Positions 1 through 4,339 of a stretch of DNA of 5,562 bases are shown piece by piece. The notes under the pieces were generated by a model. That model was not told the origin of the DNA, searched no databases, and was given only the letters and a program-made list of their open reading frames with translations. Source of the stretch: Acholeplasmataceae bacterium (GTDB lineage: Bacteria > Bacillota_I > Bacilli_A > Acholeplasmatales > Acholeplasmataceae); the NCBI GenBank assembly GCA_003518475.1, contig DOYO01000035.1, positions 1 to 5,562 on the forward strand, in the 5' to 3' direction. A program made the position numbers and the translations under genes. How positions within the stretch are numbered: position 1 is the first letter of the stretch; the number at the start of each line of letters is the position of its first letter.

Positions 1-608
1 AGATCAACCCAAAAGAAGTTAAAGTAGAAAACACTTTGGATGAGTATCTAAAAAAGATAGGAGATACATGTCAAGATATCTTAGATGTTGGGTGTGGCAC
101 GGGAACCTCTTTAATGGGGGCTAAGTGTTTAGGTAGCACTATGAAAAGTGGTGTTGGCTTTGATACATCGAAAAATGCAATCAATTTTGCTGAGCAAACT
201 ATTCAATTATCCGGAATCACAGGGTTATCCTTCTATAATGCAGATGAATCCTTTTTGAAGACGATTAAAGATGAATCCTTTGATGGGATGATTTGTTCTA
301 ACTTTCTAGATGTTATTACTAAAGAATTGTCAGAAGGCATCATTCAGGAAATGAAAAGAATTTTAAAACGTAACGGTCTATTATTGCTTAAAATCAATTT
401 CTTTTTAGATTCATCTTTAATTGAGAAACTAAAGATGGAACTGATTGATGAAAATACCTATCAAATCAATGGTGTAATCAGGTCTTATAATCTATCGACG
501 GAAGCTTGGGTTCAACGATTTGATAGTTTTGAGGTCATGGCAATAGATGGGTTTCAAAGAGCACCACATTTACCAAAGGACCGCATTCTTTTAATGAAGA
601 AAATTTGA
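1..608 (+). CDS. Class I SAM-dependent methyltransferase (5'-truncated by window edge)
   Basis: Transfers a methyl group from S-adenosylmethionine to an unidentified acceptor; probably cytosolic, as nothing in the visible part suggests export. The frame is open from the left edge (first full codon at base 3, 201 residues visible, TGA stop). The first possible internal start is a TTG at 36 with no ribosome binding site, so the true start almost certainly lies upstream. Counting from the first full codon: the SAM-binding motif I ILDVGCGTG is at about 26-34, the acidic residue at the end of strand 2 is D54 (GVGFD), an adenine-side NAD is at 79-81, motif IV DGMICSNFLDVI is at about 94-105, and a helix-strand EMKRILKRNGLLLLKI follows. 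This is the order of the Methyltransf_11/25-type Rossmann fold. The part after the core is short and has no recognisable substrate domain, so small molecule versus macromolecule cannot be decided. No clear terminator follows. Confidence 0.88.
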   Translation, partial: INPKEVKVENTLDEYLKKIGDTCQDILDVGCGTGTSLMGAKCLGSTMKSGVGFDTSKNAINFAEQTIQLSGITGLSFYNADESFLKTIKDESFDGMICSNFLDVITKELSEGIIQEMKRILKRNGLLLLKINFFLDSSLIEKLKMELIDENTYQINGVIRSYNLSTEAWVQRFDSFEVMAIDGFQRAPHLPKDRILLMKKI

Positions 609-745
609 GGTCTGTTCATCTATATAAAGCGATATTCCAAGTAAGATTTTTTAGCGAGTCTATGGATTTTTCTTGTACACCTTAATGAGAAAATTTTTTC
701 CTCTTTTTTGTTACAATGAATGATTATCTCATTTAAACGAATATA

Positions 746-754
746 TGTTAGAAT
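746..754 (+). promoter_or_regulatory. Extended -10 promoter of the serine hydrolase gene
   Basis: TGT followed directly by TAGAAT (749-754) forms an extended -10 element about 54 bases before the start codon at 808. No good -35 hexamer lies at 16-18 bases upstream, which is tolerable for an extended -10 promoter. An alternative -10, TACAAT at 712-717, also lacks a good -35. The assignment is by pattern only. Confidence 0.5.
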
Positions 755-807
755 AAATGTAAAAAAACACCTATTCTATGACTAAAAAAAACTAAAGGAG
801 ACGAACG

Positions 808-1812
808 ATGATTGATGATCGCATTAAGAAAGTAGATAAAATGTTGCTTGATAAAGCGTTCAATGGCACTGTTTTGATTTCATATGGATCAAAAATTTTA
901 TTGTCAAAAGGTTATGGATTTGCTGATCTTGAACTCGATGTTCTTATATCCCCTCAAACCAAAATGAGAATTGCATCAATCACAAAGACAATTACCGCAA
1001 TAGCAATCTTGCAACTAGTTGAAAAAAAGCTACTGAAACTCGATGATCCATTAAGTAAATTCATCCCCGATTATCCTCATGGTGAGGAAATCACCATGAA
1101 GCACCTTTTAACACATTCATCTGGGATTAGTAATTTTGAACTTGATATGGATTTTTATGAGGTAGAGCATGCACCATCATTTTCTGAAAAACTAATCGAC
1201 CTATTCAAATTTAAACCATTACAATTTATTCCAGGAACAACTTTCTCATATTCTGTATCAGGCTATTTCCTTTTAGGCTACATTATTGAACGTATTACCG
1301 GATTGAATTATGCAGAGTATCTCAAGATAAATATTTTTGAACCCCTTCATATGGAAAACTCGGGATTTGACAATTATCAAAAGATTATTAAAGGAAGAGC
1401 TAAAAACTACGAACTTGATGGTTCTATCATTAGGAATGGCAATTTTGTTGATATGAGAATCGCCGGAGCTGGTGGGGGATTATATTCAACAGCAGAAGAT
1501 TTGTATCTATTGCAAATGGGTTTGCTGAATCATCAGGTTATCACAAAAGAAAGCTACAATATGATGCTTACAAATCAAATTGAAATTAATGAGCAAACCC
1601 ATTATGGATTTGGTTTATTTCTAGAAGAAACTGAAATATGCGGGAAAAATAGAAATAAGAATTATCATACGGGTGGTGGTCCAGGCGTCAGAGCAATCAT
1701 GGCATATTATCCCGAGGACCAATTGTTGTGCATTATGATTTCAAATATCAATGATAAAAATACATTTAATGAAGCTCATACTTTGATGGAAGAAATCCTT
1801 TTAGCAGAGTGA
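808..1812 (+). CDS. Serine hydrolase, beta-lactamase class C / family VIII esterase type
   Basis: A 334-residue active-site serine hydrolase of the fold shared by class C beta-lactamases, DD-peptidases and family VIII carboxylesterases. The start ATG follows AAAGGAG (794-800) at a 7-base gap. The nucleophile motif SxxK is S57-I-T-K60 within MRIASITKT, followed by the family-typical helix ending LxLDDPLSKFIPDYP and the LLTHSSGI block (100-107). The second motif reads Y148-S-V150 where the usual form is Y-x-N, inside the otherwise standard FSYSVSGYFLLGYIIE. The third motif (KTG in lactamases) is H287-T-G289 in HTGGGPG. There is no signal peptide, so the product is probably cytosolic, which argues against a cell-wall or secreted beta-lactamase role and favours a small-ester or peptide hydrolase. 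Substrate unknown. Two stop codons stand in tandem (TGA TAA), then a terminator. It appears to be a single-gene unit. Fold and catalytic residues are secure; true activity is not. Confidence 0.93.
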   Translation: MIDDRIKKVDKMLLDKAFNGTVLISYGSKILLSKGYGFADLELDVLISPQTKMRIASITKTITAIAILQLVEKKLLKLDDPLSKFIPDYPHGEEITMKHLLTHSSGISNFELDMDFYEVEHAPSFSEKLIDLFKFKPLQFIPGTTFSYSVSGYFLLGYIIERITGLNYAEYLKINIFEPLHMENSGFDNYQKIIKGRAKNYELDGSIIRNGNFVDMRIAGAGGGLYSTAEDLYLLQMGLLNHQVITKESYNMMLTNQIEINEQTHYGFGLFLEETEICGKNRNKNYHTGGGPGVRAIMAYYPEDQLLCIMISNINDKNTFNEAHTLMEEILLAE

Positions 1813-1832
1813 TAAAATTAAGATAAGATTAG

Positions 1833-1853
1833 AGCCACAGAAGTGGCTTTTTT
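1833..1853 (+). terminator. Rho-independent terminator of the serine hydrolase gene
   Basis: A perfect 6-bp stem, AGCCAC (1833-1838) with GTGGCT (1843-1848), closes a 4-base AGAA loop and runs into six T residues (1848-1853). It begins 20 bases after the stop codon, which is the usual place and form for a terminator. Confidence 0.9.
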
Positions 1854-1916
1854 GCATGAATCCAGATAGACCTAGTCGATCGCGGGTTACTCGGTGAAAT
1901 TCGTGAACCCACACGG

Positions 1917-1967
1917 GTCACCAATATAGATGTGAAACGCTCTTCTCACCAGTGTGAAGGGCTTTTT
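1917..1967 (+). repeat. Repeated terminator element, copy 1
   Basis: Aligned with copy 2 (2507-2556), 29 of the first 33 positions are identical, including an uninterrupted 17-base match, TGAAACGCTCTTCTCAC, at 1933-1949. A variable loop follows (six bases here, four in copy 2), then an identical 12-base 3' end, GAAGGGCTTTTT. The conserved part includes about 22 bases upstream of the hairpin, which is more than termination alone would need. Both copies point the same way and neither directly follows a gene's stop codon. Confidence 0.75.
1939..1967 (+). terminator. Terminator hairpin in repeat copy 1
   Basis: Bases 1939-1948 pair with 1953-1962 (one T-G wobble and one T-T mismatch) around the loop CCAG, followed by five T residues (1963-1967). 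It lies about 90 bases beyond a strong terminator that already serves the serine hydrolase gene, so it is either a backup or the end of a separate transcript. Confidence 0.7.
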
Positions 1968-2171
1968 ATTGATATTTATATATAGTTTGAATTTTTAGTA
2001 ACACGATGTTCCATGTAAAGAGTCCGAATAAGACAGTTTCTACGAAGTAAAAAAATCTTCAAAAACTTATGTGCAAATAAGCAAAATTTGAACCAAACAA
2101 ATGAGGTCCAAAACAAGTTTAGGGAATCCATCAAAAAAGTCAACTCACATTGGTATAAGTTTTGGTATTTT

Positions 2172-2201
2172 TTGCTCACGATACATTTCTCATGATATAA
2201 T
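2172..2201 (+). promoter_or_regulatory. Sigma-A-type promoter with extended -10, no gene of normal size behind it
   Basis: A consensus TATAAT (2196-2201) is preceded directly by TGA (2193-2195), giving an extended -10. A weak -35 candidate, TTGCTC (2172-2177), sits 18 bases upstream. Expected transcription start is about 2208. The only frame immediately downstream with a purine-rich leader is the 12-codon one at 2265. The next terminator is copy 2 of the repeat, so a transcript of about 350 bases is possible. Confidence 0.5.
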
Positions 2202-2264
2202 TGCTTTAAATAACCGCCGTTACTTATGCACACTTTATTTATTATATATTGGGGGCAAGAAAAA

Positions 2265-2303
2265 ATGTCAAAAATCAATGAAAAAGAATCCATTCAACTC
2301 TAA
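2265..2303 (+). other. Possible 12-codon peptide or remnant start of a lost gene
   Basis: GGGGG (2251-2255) lies 9 bases before an ATG that opens the frame MSKINEKESIQL and then stops with TAA. The promoter at 2196 and this G-run make it look like the intact front end of a gene whose body has been lost, or a very short leader peptide. There is no protein evidence and the frame is short enough to be chance. Confidence 0.2.
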
Positions 2304-2506
2304 ACTATATAACACCAATGAGTTATAGAATTCAAAATCAGGCTTTTATATCGGCCTCTTAAATGATATAACTTGTATGAATAAGAACAATTAGAACCAT
2401 CTGTTTAAAAAACACTTAGTCCATAATGTCATTAACAATTCAAAGGTTATAATGACTGTAAAAATCGTAAAAAACTCAGTATACAATCAGTATTACGGGT
2501 ATGTTT

Positions 2507-2556
2507 GTCACCTAAATATATATGAAACGCTCTTCTCACTTGGGAAGGGCTTTTTT
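2507..2556 (+). repeat. Repeated terminator element, copy 2
   Basis: Second copy of the element at 1917-1967, same orientation, 590 bases downstream. The 17-base identity is at 2523-2539. Sequence similarity stops just upstream of GTCACC (2507-2512) and just after the T-run, so the repeated unit is about 50 bases. Confidence 0.75.
2529..2556 (+). terminator. Terminator hairpin in repeat copy 2
   Basis: Nine continuous pairs, 2529-2537 with 2542-2550 (two T-G wobbles), close the loop ACTT and run into six T residues (2551-2556). It is a better hairpin than copy 1. No gene ends shortly before it, so it would close the putative transcript starting near 2208 or serve as an insulating terminator ahead of the next gene. 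Confidence 0.75.
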
Positions 2557-2587
2557 GAATATGCAGTTAGAAAAACAACCTATTTCG

Positions 2588-2605
2588 GGTGTAAGGAACT
2601 ACACC
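2588..2605. promoter_or_regulatory. Inverted repeat upstream of the small membrane protein promoter
   Basis: GGTGTA (2588-2593) and TACACC (2600-2605) form a perfect 6-bp inverted repeat with a 6-base spacer. It lies 26 bases before the -10 box, just upstream of where the -35 would be, a position that fits an activator or repressor dimer. It is upstream of the expected transcript start, so it would act as DNA rather than RNA. No regulator is identifiable here. Confidence 0.35.
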
Positions 2606-2628
2606 GCCAATCATCGATCACCTTGTTA

Positions 2629-2637
2629 TGATATAAT
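2629..2637 (+). promoter_or_regulatory. Extended -10 promoter of the small membrane protein gene
   Basis: TGA directly followed by consensus TATAAT (2632-2637), 54 bases before the start codon. No good -35 at 16-18 bases. The core ATGATATAATT is identical to that of the promoter at 2192-2202. Confidence 0.6.
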
Positions 2638-2691
2638 TACTATAATAAACGGATTTATGATTGAGAATGAATCGCATAGGGGAGATATCAA

Positions 2692-3057
2692 ATGAAAAAA
2701 TTACTCATTGTAGGAATTGGTGTAATAACCGCTCTATGGATTATCTATACAATTTTGGGAAGACAAATACCGATCCACAGATCTGATGATCAAGTTGGCT
2801 CTGAAAGAATCTACTATCTGGAAACTTCTAAAATGGTTTTTTGTGATATTGCATATTTTGAAGTTGTTGTATATGAAGATGAAAACTATCAATATGTATA
2901 TGAGTTAATTGACATTGGGAATGGTAGTTGCAAGAGTGATTTATATATATGGGATGATCTTCATTACTATAAGTTAAGTGAAGCCATAGCGCTTAGCATT
3001 GTTTCAATAGATGATTTCTTAGAGAGTGATGTCGTTATAAAAATACCAATAGTTTAG
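2692..3057 (+). CDS. Small membrane-anchored protein of unknown function
   Basis: Not recognised as any family. The ATG is well supported by AGGGGAG (2678-2684) at a 7-base gap. The 121-residue product has KK at 2-3, a hydrophobic segment at about 4-22 (LLIVGIGVITALWIIYTIL), then a charged, tyrosine-rich domain of about 98 residues. The helix has no cleavage or lipobox motif, so it looks like an uncleaved signal anchor that places the C-terminal domain outside the membrane. The two cysteines, C51 and C80, both lie in that domain and could form a disulfide. Alternating hydrophobic stretches (FEVVVYEDENYQYVYELIDI, VVIKIPIV) suggest a beta-rich fold. The gene has its own promoter and a strong terminator and so stands alone. 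Good translation signals make it a real gene; function is open. Confidence 0.8.
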   Translation: MKKLLIVGIGVITALWIIYTILGRQIPIHRSDDQVGSERIYYLETSKMVFCDIAYFEVVVYEDENYQYVYELIDIGNGSCKSDLYIWDDLHYYKLSEAIALSIVSIDDFLESDVVIKIPIV

Positions 3058-3175
3058 ATTAATTACCTAAATTATCCGTTAAGTATCAATCTTCAGACTA
3101 TTCTATTCAGATTGACATGAAAAAACGAGAACTCACTCACCCAAATAACAATAATTTCCCATCGGAATTCAACAC

Positions 3176-3207
3176 GAGCTTATCTCAAATGAGAGATGAG
3201 CTCTTTT
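3176..3207 (+). terminator. Rho-independent terminator of the small membrane protein gene
   Basis: An 11-bp stem, bases 3176-3186 with 3193-3203 (one T-G wobble), closes the loop AAATGA and is followed by TTTT (3204-3207). It lies 118 bases after the stop codon, so the transcript would have a long 3' end. The opposite strand lacks a T-run, which fixes the direction. Confidence 0.85.
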
Positions 3208-3363
3208 GATCTTTCCTAACAGTTGTAATGGATAAGGCATACATGTTAAGGGTCAGATGTAAGTGCCCGTTTATACAAATACAAACATCACCTGGTATCT
3301 GGATTGAGTATTCAAAAAAACCTATAATTATCCTTTAATGAGTTCTCCACTTCGATGAAATCG

Positions 3364-3372
3364 TGATAAAAT
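3364..3372 (+). promoter_or_regulatory. Extended -10 promoter of the flavodoxin-ferredoxin gene
   Basis: TGA directly followed by TAAAAT (3367-3372), 30 bases before the start codon, giving a very short leader of about 20 bases. No good -35. A small inverted repeat, CGAT-GAA-ATCG (3353-3363), abuts it and may be chance. Confidence 0.45.
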
Positions 3373-3402
3373 CATGTTGAAGACAGTAGAAAGGAAAAAC
3401 AC

Positions 3403-4254
3403 ATGAAAATAGCGATCTTTATATTTAGCGGTACAGGAAATACGTACTTTATTGGAAAAAAACTCCAAGATGAATTCAAAGAAAACAATGTTTTATGTGA
3501 TCTTTTTACGGTTGAAAAAAAACATGATGACAATCGCTTGATTGATGATTATGATGTCATTGGATTGGGTTATCCAATCTATGGATCTGATGTGCCTTTG
3601 CTGATCAGAAACTGGATTGACGGACTGAATATTCAAAATCAAAAGAAAGCTTTTGTTTTTTGTACACAAATGATGTATTCCGGTGATGGTGCGGCTTATG
3701 GAGGAAGGCTACTTGCAAAGAAAGGTTTTATGATTAGGCAGCAAGCCCATTTCAATATGCCAAACAACATCACGGATTATAGAATCCTTAGACCATTCAA
3801 CAAGCATAACCTCATCAAAATAGAACAAAAGAAAAACAAACAAGTCAATCGTTTTGTTAAGCATATTCTAACTGATAAAAAAACTAGAAAAGGATCAAAC
3901 CCTATTTCTTTAGGACTCGGCCTTTTTCAAAGAATCCCATATCAGAAGATGGAAATGAAATGGATATCGAATTCCATCAAGATTGAAGATCATTGTATTT
4001 TATGCAAAAAATGTATCGATTTATGTCCAACGGGGAACTTTGAAATCAAGGACGGCATTCTAAAGACAAAAAACATGTGTTTTGCATGCTACAGGTGCAT
4101 CAATCACTGTCCTGTCAATGCCCTTCATTGCAGTAAGAATGCTTTAGTGAAACATCCTTATCGTGGCCCCAGTGAAAGATTTAACATCAAAGACGTCATG
4201 GAGGATTGTTTGATAACAAATGAGTTGGTGATGAAACAAGAGGATTCGGTATAG
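3403..4254 (+). CDS. EFR1-type flavodoxin-ferredoxin fusion protein
   Basis: A 283-residue cytosolic electron-transfer protein that combines an FMN-binding flavodoxin-like domain with a two-cluster ferredoxin. The ATG follows AAAGGA (3390-3395) at 7 bases. The N-terminal domain (about 1-145) opens with MKIAIFIFSGTGNT, with the FMN phosphate loop S9-G-T-G-N-T14, and has the second flavin-side loop GYPIYGSDVP at 56-65. A basic linker (about 140-190) leads to two bacterial-type CxxCxxCxxxCP motifs: C198, C201, C204, C208-P and C226, C229, C232, C236-P. All eight ligands for two [4Fe-4S] clusters are present. The architecture matches proteins annotated as EFR1 family ferredoxins, common in anaerobic Firmicutes; the physiological partner is generally not known. 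It implies an anaerobic or microaerobic redox metabolism. No redox enzyme lies beside it in the window to name a partner. Confidence 0.93.
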   Translation: MKIAIFIFSGTGNTYFIGKKLQDEFKENNVLCDLFTVEKKHDDNRLIDDYDVIGLGYPIYGSDVPLLIRNWIDGLNIQNQKKAFVFCTQMMYSGDGAAYGGRLLAKKGFMIRQQAHFNMPNNITDYRILRPFNKHNLIKIEQKKNKQVNRFVKHILTDKKTRKGSNPISLGLGLFQRIPYQKMEMKWISNSIKIEDHCILCKKCIDLCPTGNFEIKDGILKTKNMCFACYRCINHCPVNALHCSKNALVKHPYRGPSERFNIKDVMEDCLITNELVMKQEDSV

Positions 4255-4263
4255 ATTATTAGG

Positions 4264-4293
4264 TTGACAAAGTGGAAAAGTATCCCGTATAAT
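4264..4293 (+). promoter_or_regulatory. Consensus sigma-A promoter of the lipoprotein gene
   Basis: TTGACA (4264-4269) and TATAAT (4288-4293), both perfect, are separated by 18 bases. Expected start is about 4300, giving a 5' leader of about 40 bases. It is the strongest promoter in the window and begins 10 bases after the stop codon of the preceding gene, with no terminator between. Confidence 0.9.
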
Positions 4294-4310
4294 GAATGTA
4301 ATGTATACGG
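4285..4310. promoter_or_regulatory. Candidate operator overlapping the -10 box and transcript start
   Basis: CCGTATA (4285-4291) and TATACGG (4304-4310) form a perfect 7-bp inverted repeat with a 12-base spacer, 26 bases in all. It covers the -10 hexamer and the expected start site, so a dimeric protein bound here would block the polymerase. This is the classical position for a repressor site on a strong promoter. The cognate regulator is not in the window. Confidence 0.5.
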
Positions 4311-4339
4311 TTTGATTTCAAAAACAAAAGGGGATAATG

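Larger units (their letters stand above)
1854..2640. other. Gene-poor stretch, no convincing coding region
   Basis: Almost 800 bases between the serine hydrolase terminator and the promoter of the small membrane protein gene. Reading frames exist on both strands (for example 1976-2293 on the minus strand, 2101-2328 and 2452-2631 on the plus strand), but none has a convincing combination of ribosome binding site, sensible composition and recognisable protein family. What can be seen is two related terminator-like elements (1917-1967 and 2507-2556), a segment rich in competing inverted repeats before the first of them (about 1881-1921), a good promoter at about 2172-2201, and a 12-codon frame behind it. 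The region could be the remains of decayed genes, could encode one or two small RNAs, or both. Confidence 0.6.
3058..3402. other. Intergenic stretch between membrane protein and flavodoxin-ferredoxin genes
   Basis: Contains the terminator at 3176-3207 and the promoter at 3364-3372. In the roughly 155 bases between them I see no gene, no RNA gene and no clear repeat. A TATAAT at 3323-3328 has a -35-like TTGAGT (3304-3309), but the spacing is only 13 bases. Confidence 0.6.

Noticed and set aside
36..38. TTG at 36 as the start of the methyltransferase
   Set aside because: The frame remains open to the left edge, no ribosome binding site precedes the TTG, and starting there would leave an unusually short lead before motif I.
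606..650. UGA read as tryptophan (Mycoplasma code), extending the methyltransferase by 15 codons to TAA
   Set aside because: All tryptophans in the window are TGG and no gene contains an internal TGA; a code-4 genome this AT-rich would use TGA for most tryptophans.
1889..1901. ACTCGGTGAAATT resembles a conserved stretch of bacterial 23S rRNA
   Set aside because: The match rests on memory and covers only 13 bases; the flanks do not continue the rRNA sequence. It is probably coincidence; a BLAST search against rRNA would settle it.
1934..1945. AAACGCTCTTC resembles part of a fluoride riboswitch
   Set aside because: The conserved pseudoknot-forming parts of that riboswitch are absent around both copies, and no fluoride exporter gene follows.
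1976..2293. 105-codon reading frame on the minus strand
   Set aside because: It has no convincing ribosome binding site, a Phe/Leu/Cys-rich composition typical of the complement of A-rich DNA, and overlaps the promoter at 2196 on the other strand.
2101..2328. 75-codon reading frame on the plus strand
   Set aside because: There is no ribosome binding site before the ATG, the low-complexity composition resembles no protein family, and the promoter at 2196 lies inside it.
2340..2357. AGGC-N10-GCCT hairpin as a terminator
   Set aside because: Only four base pairs with a ten-base loop, and no T-run follows.
2452..2631. 59-residue reading frame on the plus strand with AAAGG five bases before the ATG
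   Set aside because: It reads straight through the terminator hairpin at 2529-2556 and the inverted repeat at 2588-2605, and the peptide looks random. The weak ribosome binding site alone is not enough.
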